64,000 bases of DNA, taken from assembly GCF_020037025.1 (NCBI RefSeq), contig NZ_JAIQLH010000041.1, positions 18,538 to 82,537 on the forward strand. Direction: 5' to 3'. Of this stretch, positions 16,733 to 24,934 are shown piece by piece (within the stretch, counting starts at the first letter, position 1; each line of letters starts with the position of its first letter). Made by a program: the position numbers and the translations under genes. The notes below the pieces were generated by a model, which saw only the letters and a program-made list of their open reading frames with translations, was not told the DNA's origin and made no database searches. This stretch comes from Streptomyces huiliensis (GTDB lineage: Bacteria > Actinomycetota > Actinomycetes > Streptomycetales > Streptomycetaceae).

Positions 16733-18586
16733 ATGCAGGAATTCAGACACACGATAGCCGGCGACACCATCACCGTGCACGTGCCCGAGACGGCTGACGA
16801 TCTCGACGCTTTCCGCGAATGGCTGCGGCAGGCCGATGCACGCGGGCCGATTGCTGTGGACACCGAGACGACCGGGCTCGATATCTACGGGCCGGAATTC
16901 CGACTCCGCACGGTGCAATTCGGCGACGCACACGATGCGTGGGTGATCCTGTACGAGCGGGGCGGTGATTTCGCCGAGTGCGCTCGGGACGCTCTACAGC
17001 GCTGCCGGAGCGTGCTGATTCACAATGCAGCGTATGACTGGCTTGTCCTTGACCGGTGCGGAGTCGTGCCGCTCGAATCGCTCGTCCCACGCACGACGGA
17101 TACCCGCATCCTCGCTGCGCTTATAGACCCGCGGCAACCCTCAGAGGGCGGGGCAGGAACGGCACTCAAGCCCCTTTCCGCACGGTGGGTCGACGCGTCC
17201 GCACCGGATACTCAGGCCGGTCTGCACACCGTTTTCCGAAGTCTCGGAGTCACGAAAGACGCCGGGTGGGCACGCATTCCAGCGACCCATCCGACCTACC
17301 TTCTCTACGCCGGTCTCGACGTCATCCTGACGGCTCGTCTCGCCCCGGTCCTCCGCGTCGAGATGCACCGTCTCGGCGTCCGTGACGCCCTGGTGCCGTA
17401 CGAGCACGAGATAGCGCGCATCTGCGCCGTCATGCAGCGCACCGGACTGCTCGTCGACCAGGAGTATGCGGGGCCGCTTGCCCGCAGGCTCGCCGAGGAA
17501 GCCGAGCAGTACGGCGCCGTTGCTGCGCGGTACGGGGTGACGAAAATCGGGAGCGGCGAACAGGTCGCGGCGGCACTCGTCGGCATGGGCGAGACGCTGA
17601 CAGAGCGCACCGCCGCAGGAGCGCTGAAGACCGACAAAGCGGTTTTGTTGCCGCTCGCCGACTTGGATCGAGACTGGCAGAGAATCGGAGCGAGAACGCC
17701 AAACCCTCTAGCGGACGCGGTACTTAGGGCGAAGCGCGCCGCGAAGTGGGGCACTACCTACGCCCAAGGGTTCCTGTCGAACCTCTCGCCGGCCGGGCGT
17801 ATCCACCCCACGATCTCACCTCTCGCCGCACGGACAGGTCGCATGTCCGTCACAGACGGGCTTCACCAGCTCCCGTCATCAGACCACGTGATCCGGCGCG
17901 CGATCCTCGCCGAAGAGGGACACGTGATGATCTCCACGGATTTTCAGGCGATTGAAATGCGGGTGCTTGCTGCTCTTGCTGATGTGCGGAGGATGAAAGA
18001 GGGGTTCCTTAGCGGGGGCGAGAACTTCGACATTCACATGTACACCGCCCGTCTAATCAAGGGGGACCGCGCAACGAAGCGCGACCGGAAGGTGTTCAAG
18101 GGCGCCGGATTCGGGAAGGTCTACGGCGGTGGAGTGCGCACGCTCGCACGGCAGACGGGCGCGAGTGAGGCAGAAATCGCACACGCGGTTGCCGCGTACG
18201 ACCGAGTTTTTCCGGAGATCAAGCGTGCGGCTGCTCGCTGGCAGCGACAGGCTTTTCAGAACGGGATGACGTTCGTTTCTGCAACGGGCCGACAGCTCCC
18301 GCTGGATCGTGACCGAACTTACGCAGTGACCAATTATGCATGCCAAAGCGTGGCTCGGGATGTCCTCGGGCAAGCGATGATTGAAATGGACTCTTCGGGG
18401 CTTCTCCCGTACATGCGCCTGCCGATCCATGACGAAATCCTGGCGTCTGCGCCGGCCCGAGAGGCGCGCGAGATTGCCCACGAATTCGAGCGGTGCATGA
18501 CCTTCCCTCTCTACGGCGTCCCGATCGTCGCCGAGGCTGAGGTAGGCGGACGATCCTGGGGCAGTCTCTACGGCGCGGACTACTAG
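16733..18586 (+). CDS. DNA polymerase I with 3'-5' exonuclease
   Basis: This 617-aa family A polymerase starts at ATG 16733 after TAGGGGGA. The proofreading domain shows VDTETTGLD (Exo I, near residue 41), LIHNAAYDWL (Exo II) and YAGLDVILTARL (Exo III). The polymerase domain shows DFQAIEMRVLA (motif A, near 402), a motif B segment RKVFKGAGFGKVYGG, and PIHDEIL (motif C, near 563). There is no 5' nuclease domain, as usual for phage enzymes. It replicates the phage genome with the upstream primase-helicase. Confidence 0.93.
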   Translation: MQEFRHTIAGDTITVHVPETADDLDAFREWLRQADARGPIAVDTETTGLDIYGPEFRLRTVQFGDAHDAWVILYERGGDFAECARDALQRCRSVLIHNAAYDWLVLDRCGVVPLESLVPRTTDTRILAALIDPRQPSEGGAGTALKPLSARWVDASAPDTQAGLHTVFRSLGVTKDAGWARIPATHPTYLLYAGLDVILTARLAPVLRVEMHRLGVRDALVPYEHEIARICAVMQRTGLLVDQEYAGPLARRLAEEAEQYGAVAARYGVTKIGSGEQVAAALVGMGETLTERTAAGALKTDKAVLLPLADLDRDWQRIGARTPNPLADAVLRAKRAAKWGTTYAQGFLSNLSPAGRIHPTISPLAARTGRMSVTDGLHQLPSSDHVIRRAILAEEGHVMISTDFQAIEMRVLAALADVRRMKEGFLSGGENFDIHMYTARLIKGDRATKRDRKVFKGAGFGKVYGGGVRTLARQTGASEAEIAHAVAAYDRVFPEIKRAAARWQRQAFQNGMTFVSATGRQLPLDRDRTYAVTNYACQSVARDVLGQAMIEMDSSGLLPYMRLPIHDEILASAPAREAREIAHEFERCMTFPLYGVPIVAEAEVGGRSWGSLYGADY

Positions 18587-18933
18587 TCGCCCAGTGGTTC
18601 CCAATGCGTGATCACGAAGCGGTTGCGATCGCATCAGTTGCGCACGGACAAATACCGCATGGAAGGCAACATTCCGGGATATCGGTGGGCATCCGATCAC
18701 GACCCAGCATCCTCTTTGGGGCCCACAGGATGACCTATACACCTATAGCTATGTAAACCGCACACATCACCCGGCGGTTCTAGCCCTACCGTCCTCGGCA
18801 TGCAGCGAACGGGAAACACAAGGCTCCCGCTCCTGCACCCGAGGGCGGGCATTCCTACGGCGCCGCTCTCGGGAATCCAGGAATTCACTGGTCCCTGTAC
18901 TGGAGTAAGAGCCCTGCCGCAAGGAGTGATGAA
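18587..18933. other. 347-base gap between polymerase and sigma-like gene
   Basis: No gene with a ribosome site is seen. The centre (18731-18756) is locally AT-rich, with CCTATACACCTATAGCTATG, unlike the surrounding sequence, and may hold a promoter or operator. The last 30 bases carry AAGGAGTGATGAA, the ribosome site of the next gene. Confidence 0.4.
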
Positions 18934-19746
18934 ATGGCCCGCCTCACCCGCACACAAATTGCCGCCGCTAAAGCCAACGACTTGTCCGGCCTCACGGCAG
19001 TCATTCAAGAAACCGGCCGCTACGTCACCCGAAAAGCACACCAGTACGCCGCATGCGAAGGCGGCACCAATCGCGCTCTGGTTGACGATCTCGTCCAGAC
19101 CGGCCGCGTGGTCGTATGGGAGTCGCTCAAGCGGTGCCACGACGACGCCCCCGAGGCATTTTTCTCATACATAGACACGGCGCTGCACCGAGCAATGTCC
19201 GACCTCCGGCGTGCCGAATTTCGTGCGGGGGTCTCGGAGAGAGCAGCGAAGGATTTCGAAAACGCGCTCTCCCGCGCCGGCGGAGACCCGCTGAAAGCTG
19301 AAAAGCTTGCCGCGAGCGAGGAAATGGGCGACCGGCGCATGAGCACCGAGCAGGCGTACGCGGCACGCATTTCTTGGCAGGGTCCCGCGTGGCTGGACGC
19401 TGTCATCGGGCACGACGACGAGGGGAACGCGCTCACCCTCGGAAGCGACCTGCGGAGCGCCCTCGGGTTGCCGGAGGACCTGGTAGAGCCGCGGGACGTC
19501 GAGTCGCACCGTCGGCGCGTGATCCGGGAACAGGTGCACAGCACGTTGCGGCTGCTGAGCGAGCGGCAGCGCTACGTCGTGAAGGCCAGTTTCGGTATCC
19601 CGCCGGTCCCCTGCTACCGGCCCGGGGAGGACGACGAAGCGCTTGCGGCGCACTTGGGCCTGACGGTCGTGCAGGTTCAGCAAGCACGCACGAAGGGGCT
19701 CAGCCGCTTCCGCACCCTCTACCTCGCGGGTGCACAGCAGTGGTGA
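18934..19746 (+). CDS. Phage sigma-70-like transcription factor
   Basis: This 270-aa protein starts at ATG 18934 behind AAGGAG. The N-terminal half resembles sigma region 2 (ALVDDLVQTGRVVVWESLKR, FFSYIDTALHRAMSDLRR). The C-terminal part resembles region 4 with a helix-turn-helix (LLSERQRYVVKASFG then ALAAHLGLTVVQVQQARTKG). The centre is a variable linker. Similar proteins occur beside replication genes in several actinophages. It probably directs host RNA polymerase to phage promoters, or has become a plain DNA-binding regulator. Confidence 0.6.
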   Translation: MARLTRTQIAAAKANDLSGLTAVIQETGRYVTRKAHQYAACEGGTNRALVDDLVQTGRVVVWESLKRCHDDAPEAFFSYIDTALHRAMSDLRRAEFRAGVSERAAKDFENALSRAGGDPLKAEKLAASEEMGDRRMSTEQAYAARISWQGPAWLDAVIGHDDEGNALTLGSDLRSALGLPEDLVEPRDVESHRRRVIREQVHSTLRLLSERQRYVVKASFGIPPVPCYRPGEDDEALAAHLGLTVVQVQQARTKGLSRFRTLYLAGAQQW

Positions 19747-19961
19747 CCATCCCCACCCGCGACGGCGGGACGATCACGGTGACCCGACGCGGCGCCCTGG
19801 TCGACGTCCACGTCCAGGACCGCGATGGCCGGACGGTCGCCACGGTCACCCGCCCCGCCGGCTCCGTCGGCGCCCTGGTGCCCGGCGCCCGCCTCGGAGA
19901 CGTCCGCGGGACGACCCGGAAGGCGGGGAGGATCAACTCCCGTCGTAATGCGTTGAGTTGA
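19743..19961 (+). CDS. Small protein of unknown function
   Basis: This 72-aa frame starts at GTG 19743 (or 19740), overlapping the sigma-like gene stop. It reads as short beta strands (GGTITVTRRGALVDVHVQDRDG) with a basic C-terminus. Overlap suggests translational coupling. No family was recognised. Confidence 0.45.
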   Translation: MTIPTRDGGTITVTRRGALVDVHVQDRDGRTVATVTRPAGSVGALVPGARLGDVRGTTRKAGRINSRRNALS

Positions 19962-20165
19962 CGACCGGTCGTGCTCATCACTGCGGCGCATTCGCTGGAC
20001 TCGCGTCCAACTCGAATGGCTGAGGGGTGCCCTAGCAAGGGGCCGGATGTTTCTGATAGCGGCGCCCGGGGAATCACCATCGTCCCTGGTGGGCGCCCTG
20101 CCGGGCCTCATTGTCTAGACCATGACGCCCGTAGATGTACGGGCAGAATCCAGCCACAAACCTCT

Positions 20166-20199
20166 TTCACATTTCGAACACAAGTTCTACGCTCAGCGC
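20166..20199 (+). promoter_or_regulatory. Candidate leaderless promoter with a small palindrome
   Basis: TTCACA at 20166-20171 and TACGCT at 20188-20193 are spaced by 16 bases and lie just before ATG 20200, which has no ribosome site. GAACACAAGTTC (20176-20187) is palindromic in the spacer and could be an operator. The arrangement fits leaderless transcription, common in Streptomyces. Confidence 0.4.
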
Positions 20200-20586
20200 A
20201 TGGTCACTCACTTTGCGGAGTATCAGATACAGACGACTGTCGAAGTGCCCACGCCGACCGGACAGCGCGGACTCTGGGGGCGCTGCCCCGGCATGCCGGC
20301 CGTCCTCGGCACCCACATCGTGCGCGGCTGTGACGAGCTGCGCGTGATCCTGGAAGCCCAGAGCGCCACGATTCCGCAATTGATCAGGACGTGGACCCTG
20401 CACACCGGCTTCCGCATCCTGGCCCGCCACCAGCCCACCGGACAGCTCATGGGGTCCGCGGAGTGGATCCGGCGCCCGTGCGGCGTGTGGTACCCGTGCG
20501 ACGACGAGCCGTTCACCGCGTGCGCGTGGGGGGTGCACATGCCCGCCGGAGTGACCCCTGAGGATGCTGTGCGCCTCGCTGCCTGA
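20200..20586 (+). CDS. Small protein of unknown function
   Basis: A 128-aa form starting at ATG 20200 is preferred because a promoter-like sequence lies right before it; an upstream ATG 20122 would give 154 aa. The protein has several Cys and Trp residues (GRCPGMPAV, RRPCGVWYPCDDEPFTACAWG) and alternating strands. No known domain was recognised. It sits between replication genes and the HTH/DUF397 pair and ends at a shared terminator. Confidence 0.5.
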   Translation: MVTHFAEYQIQTTVEVPTPTGQRGLWGRCPGMPAVLGTHIVRGCDELRVILEAQSATIPQLIRTWTLHTGFRILARHQPTGQLMGSAEWIRRPCGVWYPCDDEPFTACAWGVHMPAGVTPEDAVRLAA

Positions 20587-20597
20587 CGGCATAGAAC

Positions 20598-20636
20598 AGC
20601 CCCGCCTACCGTGACGAACGGTCGGGCGGGGCTTTC
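20598..20636. terminator. Bidirectional terminator
   Basis: AGCCCCGCC pairs with GGCGGGGCT around a loop with a second small stem (ACCGT/ACGGT), followed by TTTCGTCGT. It lies between the + strand gene ending at 20586 and the - strand gene ending at 20659. Confidence 0.72.
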
Positions 20637-20658
20637 GTCGTCTCAGGGGGGTGACCGG

Positions 20659-20886
20659 TTACGGAGTAAAGCCCCCATGCTTGATGGCGGTCACTAGACC
20701 GGCGAACGCCCCGGTAGAGACGTGCAGCACGGGACCCGTGGGGCGCTTGCTGTCCCGGACCGGGATAGTGCCGGACGCTGCGAACGCAGGTGCCCATTCG
20801 ACACAGTTCCCGCCGCCGTTGCTGTAGGAGGACGCGAACCAGAGCGTGTTCTCGGCGTAGGCCGACAGGTGAGTGTTAATGGTCAT
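20659..20886 (-). CDS. DUF397 protein
   Basis: This 75-aa protein has the DUF397 signature: WFASSYSNGGGNCVEWAP near residues 16-33 and a closing GPVLHVSTGAFAGLV segment. The start ATG overlaps the stop of the upstream regulator, so the two are coupled. In Streptomyces such pairs (BldB/WhiJ-type loci) consist of a DUF397 partner and an HTH protein that binds it. The pair may act as a local switch or a toxin-antitoxin-like unit. Confidence 0.88.
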   Translation of the reverse strand: MTINTHLSAYAENTLWFASSYSNGGGNCVEWAPAFAASGTIPVRDSKRPTGPVLHVSTGAFAGLVTAIKHGGFTP

Positions 20887-21748
20887 CGATCTCTCGTGCT
20901 AGTCGGTGTAGGAAATCTGGGGTCATGGAGGGCGCGAGGGCTCCACTGCGCAGCGCATCAAATCGGCGCGCGTACCGCCAGACCATGAGGGGCTTGTCCG
21001 TTACCGTGATCGTCTCTTGCAGATCGGTCTGCACCACGGGTTCCAACCCCTCTTCGAAGTCCATCACCACGAAGTTCAAACACGTCCGGTAGGTGGCAAG
21101 GGCCATCGGGAGAACCTGGATCGTGACGTTGTCTAGGCTGGCTAGGCGTTCGATTTCCTCGTACTGCTCCAGCATCACGTCTCTGCCGCCGATCCACTGG
21201 CGCAACGCTGCCTCGTTGACGACAACGTTCAACTCCGCCGGGCTGTCAGCACGGGTGATGATGCCCTTCCGTTCCATCCGGAGCCGCACGTTGTCCTCAA
21301 CGAAGTGGGTCGTGGTCTCTTCTACCGTTTTCTCGGACAGGAACAGAGCCCGCGCGTAACTCTCGCACTGGAGCAAACCGGGAACCACGTCCGGCTGCCA
21401 GGAACGAAGCATGCGCGCGTCCCGCTCCAACCCGAGGAACGTGGCCATCCCGTTCCACATGGTGTTTCTGTAGGGCGTCCACCACTCCCGGCTAAGCGAG
21501 TCGCGGTGAAGCACGAGGAGTGCGTCGCGGCTGTCGGGGTCCTCGACGCCGTACAGATCCAAAAGCCTCTCCAAGTCCCCCACCCGGGGCAGGCTGTTGT
21601 GCGCGGTCTCCACCCGCAACAGCTTCGTTTCGGAGAAGCCGAGTGAGGCTGCGGCGTCCCCGCTGGTGATGCCGGCCTTCTCTCGCAGTGCCCGTAGTTG
21701 CTTGCCCAGCTCTCTCCGACGGAAGGTCGGTCCCCTACGTGCTGCCAC
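20876..21748 (-). CDS. XRE-family regulator with DUF5753 domain
   Basis: This 290-aa protein starts at GTG 21748 behind GGAGACG; upstream in-frame codons lack a ribosome site. Residues about 12-70 form the HTH (LGKQLRALREKAGITSGDAA, then TKLLRVETAHNSLPRVGDLERLLDLYG). The rest is DUF5753, with PDVVPGLLQCESYARAL and LNVVVNEAALRQWIGG. Family members pair with the DUF397 protein encoded next. Palindromic sites lie in the upstream gap, suggesting autoregulation. Confidence 0.88.
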   Translation of the reverse strand: MAARRGPTFRRRELGKQLRALREKAGITSGDAAASLGFSETKLLRVETAHNSLPRVGDLERLLDLYGVEDPDSRDALLVLHRDSLSREWWTPYRNTMWNGMATFLGLERDARMLRSWQPDVVPGLLQCESYARALFLSEKTVEETTTHFVEDNVRLRMERKGIITRADSPAELNVVVNEAALRQWIGGRDVMLEQYEEIERLASLDNVTIQVLPMALATYRTCLNFVVMDFEEGLEPVVQTDLQETITVTDKPLMVWRYARRFDALRSGALAPSMTPDFLHRLAREIDDH

Positions 21749-22072
21749 CCCAACGTCTCCCTGTTGGCTCGTGGTGCGTCTCTGTGTCTGGTCAGCGCGC
21801 GCCTGTGCCTTGTGATCGCGCTCCTGCGGGGAGTGTTCCACCGCCAGTACCCCCCAGCGCAAGCCCTGTCACCTGAACTGGCATGTGCCAGTTTTTCTTC
21901 AAAGGACCCTTAGGGTGCAGATGCCTTGCACCTTAAAAAGCAGGTGCGCAAGCCTTAGGTAGCCGCACCGAGAGGGACAACGGCGGGACCCCTGGCGCTC
22001 GTTGGGTGCCGCCCTCCCCCTCCCGGCGGACAGATGCGGTGATCCGGACGTACCCCTAAGGAGTCAGCGGGC
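21749..22072. promoter_or_regulatory. Divergent control region with two inverted repeats
   Basis: The gap between the DUF5753 regulator and the + strand cargo operon holds AACTGGCATGTGCCAGTT (21876-21893), an exact palindrome followed by TTTCTTC, and GGTGCA/TGCACC (21914-21919 and 21927-21932). CCTTAGG occurs twice (21908, 21953). The first palindrome may be an operator or a terminator; position favours an operator of the divergent regulator. Confidence 0.5.
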
Positions 22073-22441
22073 ATGCCTGCGTACATGCAACAGACCTACC
22101 GTCGGGGTGCCCATGTGTGGGACACCAGCCGGCGACGGGTGGGTGAGGTGACGGGCCATGAAGGGACGGGGCTTCAACTACGGTTGGTAGGAGGCGCGTT
22201 GCAGTGGCAAGCCGACCCGGACGCGTTGCGTCTTGCCTTCCCGGACGAGGTGCACCGCGCGTTGAAGCAGCAGCGGACCGGCGCGCCGGCGGACGACCGG
22301 AGGCGCCGCGGGTGCCCGGAGTGCCGGAGGCTCCGTGACCAGTTCGCCGACGCCATCCGCTCGGGTGACCGGGCCGGAGCCGAGCGGGTCATGGCTGCCC
22401 GAGGACTGCACGACTTCGCGGCGCATTGGGGCCCCAAGTGA
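22073..22441 (+). CDS. Small conserved-looking protein, first gene of the radical SAM locus
   Basis: This 122-aa protein starts at ATG 22073, nine bases after AAGGAG. The N-terminal half is a short beta domain (GAHVWDTSRRRVGEVTGHEG) ending in WQADPDALRLA. The C-terminal half is helical with one CPEC pair. It overlaps the next gene by four bases. No enzymatic motif was seen. Its coupling to the downstream genes suggests an accessory role in the same system. Confidence 0.55.
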   Translation: MPAYMQQTYRRGAHVWDTSRRRVGEVTGHEGTGLQLRLVGGALQWQADPDALRLAFPDEVHRALKQQRTGAPADDRRRRGCPECRRLRDQFADAIRSGDRAGAERVMAARGLHDFAAHWGPK

Positions 22442-22761
22442 GCGATGAGACACGGCGGTTGAAGCCGTTCGTCCTCTTGCCGCACTCGGGCGGACCCTGG
22501 CCCGTGACCCCCGCACCCCCGCGGCCCCCCGACGAGTCCCCGGCGACGGTCGGCGGGCCCGCGCTGCACATCCCGCCCTGGACGCCGGTGGAGCCGTCCG
22601 CCCCCATGCCGGAGCCCGTTCCCGGGTGCCGGAGGTGCGCGGCGCACCGCTCCCTCGTCCGCCTCGCTGAGGTGATGGACGAGCCGGACGTGGTCGCTGG
22701 TGCTCGCTTGCTCCTGGCCCAGCACCTGAACGAGATGCACGGAGCCACCTGGGACGTGTGA
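22438..22761 (+). CDS. Small Pro-rich protein with a C-terminal helical domain
   Basis: This 107-aa protein starts at GTG 22438. Residues 10-60 are Pro-rich and probably unstructured. Residues 61-107 hold CRRCAAHRSLVRLAEVM, a compact helical segment, ending in HLNEMHGATWDV. The C-xx-C and two His residues could bind a metal, which is inference. The gene leads into the short peptide gene. Confidence 0.5.
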   Translation: MSDETRRLKPFVLLPHSGGPWPVTPAPPRPPDESPATVGGPALHIPPWTPVEPSAPMPEPVPGCRRCAAHRSLVRLAEVMDEPDVVAGARLLLAQHLNEMHGATWDV

Positions 22762-22952
22762 GCGTCCCTCCCAGACTCCCGTCTGCCCCGCCGACGAACC
22801 GCGACCGTTCCCCACGGCGACGAAATCCGGCGAGGCAGACGGGGCACCACGCCCGTCCGGCCGACCCCATGGTGAGGACGGTCCGGCCGGACGGGTCCCC
22901 TGCACTCCGCCGATCCGAGCGGAGTGCCCCAGAGAAGAGAGAAGAGGACCGC

Positions 22953-23099
22953 ATGCCCTCGATCGAACCCCCGGAGACCGACCCCGAGAGGGAGGAGACC
23001 GGCAGCGACACCGAGGCGCCGGAGACCGGCACGGAGACCGACACCGACCAGGCCGACGCCACCGTTGATCTGGTCGGCGCCGTCTTGCTCGTGGCCTGA
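22953..23099 (+). CDS. Candidate RiPP precursor peptide
   Basis: ATG 22953 follows GAAGAGGA and opens a 48-aa frame. The first 36 residues are very acidic (Glu/Asp/Thr repeats) and look like a leader. The last 11 residues, DLVGAVLLVA and its preceding Val, are hydrophobic and would be the core. There is no Cys, so thioether chemistry on Cys is excluded; C-C, C-O or epimerisation chemistry is possible. It is followed by a perfect hairpin and a SPASM radical SAM gene. The precursor role is inferred from this context. Confidence 0.5.
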   Translation: MPSIEPPETDPEREETGSDTEAPETGTETDTDQADATVDLVGAVLLVA

Positions 23100-23119
23100 C
23101 GCCATAGCGCGTCGCTGTA

Positions 23120-23149
23120 CCGGCGGGGAAGCGGCTACTTCCCCGCCGG
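23120..23149 (+). promoter_or_regulatory. Perfect 12-bp hairpin between peptide and radical SAM genes
   Basis: CCGGCGGGGAAG pairs exactly with CTTCCCCGCCGG around CGGCTA. No T-run follows, so it is more likely an attenuator or an mRNA-stabilising structure than a full terminator. Such structures often hold precursor mRNA above enzyme mRNA in RiPP operons. Confidence 0.6.
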
Positions 23150-23189
23150 CTCGAACACCCAAGATCCCCAGACTCAAGGGAGGATCACC

Positions 23190-24122
23190 ATGGGCACCAC
23201 CACATTACGCACGTGTACAAACCCGGGGAGCCTTCGGTTCGTGTGGCTGGAAGTCACGGGACGCTGTAACGAGACCTGTGACCACTGCTACGCCGATTCG
23301 GGCCCCACGGGGACGCACGGCACCATGACCGTGCCGGACTGGAAACGCGCCATCGACCAGTTCGCCGACATGGGTGGGCGCGACGTTCAGTTCATCGGCG
23401 GGGAGCCGACCCTGTACCCGCACCTGTCCGACCTCATCACGCACGCGTCCACCCGCCGTCTCGGCATCGAGATCTTCTCGAACATGACCGTGATCCGTGA
23501 TGGCCTGTGGGAGACGTTCAAGGCGCGCGGGGTCAAACTCGCTACGTCGTACTACTCCGACAACGCGGAGGAACACGACGCGGTGACCAACCTGCGCGGG
23601 TCGCACCGAAAAACGCGAGCGAACATCGCGAAAGCCGTGGAACTCGGTATCCCGATCCGCGGGGGCGTCGTCGCGGTCCGTACGGCGCAGCGCGTCAACC
23701 AGGCGGTGACTGACCTTCAGGCCATTGGAGTCGGACAGGTCGGCGGGGACCGAACACGGGCGTTCGGAAGGGCCAGTCAGGGAGCCACGCCGACCGTCAA
23801 CGACCTCTGCGGGCACTGCGCCCTCGGACAGGTGGCCATTGGTCCCGACGGTGGCGTCTGGCCGTGCGTGCTCGGCCGCTTCATCACCCTCGGCAACGTA
23901 CGTGACACCCCCCTCGCCGAGGTCTGGCATAGCCGGCGCATGGTGGACGCGCGGGCGGAAATTGCCTCGGCGCACGGCTTGAAACCCGCCGAAGCCTGTT
24001 CGCCCCCGCAGTTCCTCCCGAGCTGCGGACCCTGCGGACCCTGCGTTCCCTCCGTAGGGTCATGCGACCCGAAGGAAGCGGAATCCGCACCGCCCGCCGC
24101 TACGATCGGCGCCCCCACGTAG
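23190..24122 (+). CDS. Radical SAM/SPASM enzyme
   Basis: This 310-aa enzyme starts at ATG 23190 after GGGAGGA. Cys26, Cys30 and Cys33 form the CxxxCxxC site for the SAM-binding 4Fe-4S cluster. FIGGEPTLYP is the GGE motif. The C-terminal SPASM-type region begins with CGHCALGQVAIGPDGGVWPC and closes with CGPCGPC and a last Cys, giving ligands for further clusters. SPASM enzymes usually modify ribosomal peptides. The small acidic peptide gene just upstream is the likely substrate. Confidence 0.85.
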   Translation: MGTTTLRTCTNPGSLRFVWLEVTGRCNETCDHCYADSGPTGTHGTMTVPDWKRAIDQFADMGGRDVQFIGGEPTLYPHLSDLITHASTRRLGIEIFSNMTVIRDGLWETFKARGVKLATSYYSDNAEEHDAVTNLRGSHRKTRANIAKAVELGIPIRGGVVAVRTAQRVNQAVTDLQAIGVGQVGGDRTRAFGRASQGATPTVNDLCGHCALGQVAIGPDGGVWPCVLGRFITLGNVRDTPLAEVWHSRRMVDARAEIASAHGLKPAEACSPPQFLPSCGPCGPCVPSVGSCDPKEAESAPPAATIGAPT

Positions 24123-24144
24123 GTCACAAGTGAGGAGAACCACC

Positions 24145-24477
24145 GTGGACCATGGCGACGACTTCGGGGCGTGGATCGGGAATCAGCACACGGCGCCGGC
24201 ACACCGGACCGACGAAGAGTGGGCGGACGTTGCCCGCTACCTGCGGCACGCGGCAAACAAGATCGGTCCTGCGCTGCCGCTGTGCTTGCCCGGTGAACCG
24301 CAGGAATGCGGGCGCAGTGCTCACCAACACGTTCTGGCGTGGGGAGCGGCGGTCAAGGCGGCAGCACAGCATGTGATCGAGTCTGCGGCTCCGGCCCCCG
24401 CGCACGCGGCGTACGCCGGGGGTCCGCTGTATCAGCGGCGCCTTGCGGAGTTGCGCGCCACATCCGGAGACGGATGA
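24145..24477 (+). CDS. Small protein following the radical SAM gene
   Basis: This 110-aa protein starts at GTG 24145 seven bases after AGGAGA. It is mostly helical, with DEEWADVARYLRHAANKIG and a C-terminal Ala-rich helix, and ends RLAELRATSGDG. Two Cys lie near the centre (LCLPGEPQECG). It is probably co-transcribed with the radical SAM gene, 22 bases downstream of its stop. Function is unknown; a peptide-carrier or partner role is possible. Confidence 0.5.
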   Translation: MDHGDDFGAWIGNQHTAPAHRTDEEWADVARYLRHAANKIGPALPLCLPGEPQECGRSAHQHVLAWGAAVKAAAQHVIESAAPAPAHAAYAGGPLYQRRLAELRATSGDG

Positions 24478-24491
24478 TCGTCGTCAAGGTC

Positions 24492-24530
24492 AACCCCGTC
24501 CGTCTCAGGGCGGGTGGGGTTCGTTCTATC
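24492..24530 (+). terminator. Terminator-like hairpin after the radical SAM operon
   Basis: AACCCCGTCCG pairs imperfectly with CGGGTGGGGTT and is followed by CGTTCTAT. It closes the + strand operon before the convergent GntR gene. Confidence 0.5.
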
Positions 24531-24612
24531 GGCTCCGGCCTGTAGCCATAGGGACCGACCTGCGGAAGCCTGCTCCGCGTCGCCGGACCCACAGACCGGA
24601 GCCGACACGATC

Positions 24613-24888
24613 CTAACCCCGGGCGTTGCCCCCGCCGGCGGACGCGCCCCGGTCGGCGACGTAGGTACCGCGCTGAGGGACGGTAAAGACGTATCCCTCG
24701 TCGCGGAGGTACTTCACCGCGTTCCGCACGGTTTCCCTCGCCACGCCGAAGCGCTGCACCATCGACGCCTCCGACGGAATCCGCCTGTTCACGGGCAGGG
24801 CGCCACGCTGGATGTCCGCGACGATCAACGCGGCAATTTGCCGGTAGACCGGCGTCGGGGATTCGTGATCGATCTCAGGTGCAGCCAT
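24613..24888 (-). CDS. GntR-family repressor, DNA-binding domain only
   Basis: This 91-aa protein starts at ATG 24888. It is a complete GntR winged helix (PVYRQIAALIVADIQRGAL, IPSEASMVQRFGVARETVRN, LRDEGYVFTVPQRGTYVAD) without the usual ligand-binding domain. Such short GntR proteins are common in Streptomyces integrative elements (KorSA-like). A near-perfect palindrome upstream is its likely operator. Confidence 0.85.
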   Translation of the reverse strand: MAAPEIDHESPTPVYRQIAALIVADIQRGALPVNRRIPSEASMVQRFGVARETVRNAVKYLRDEGYVFTVPQRGTYVADRGASAGGGNARG

Positions 24889-24934
24889 ATCTCGAAGCGT
24901 AGACAACCAGCCATGTCGGCGTAACTGAGCCAAC

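Noticed and set aside
23190..24122. Viperin-like antiviral enzyme
   Set aside because: The CxxxCxxC site is general to radical SAM enzymes, but the C-terminal SPASM-type cysteine region and the neighbouring peptide gene argue for peptide modification.
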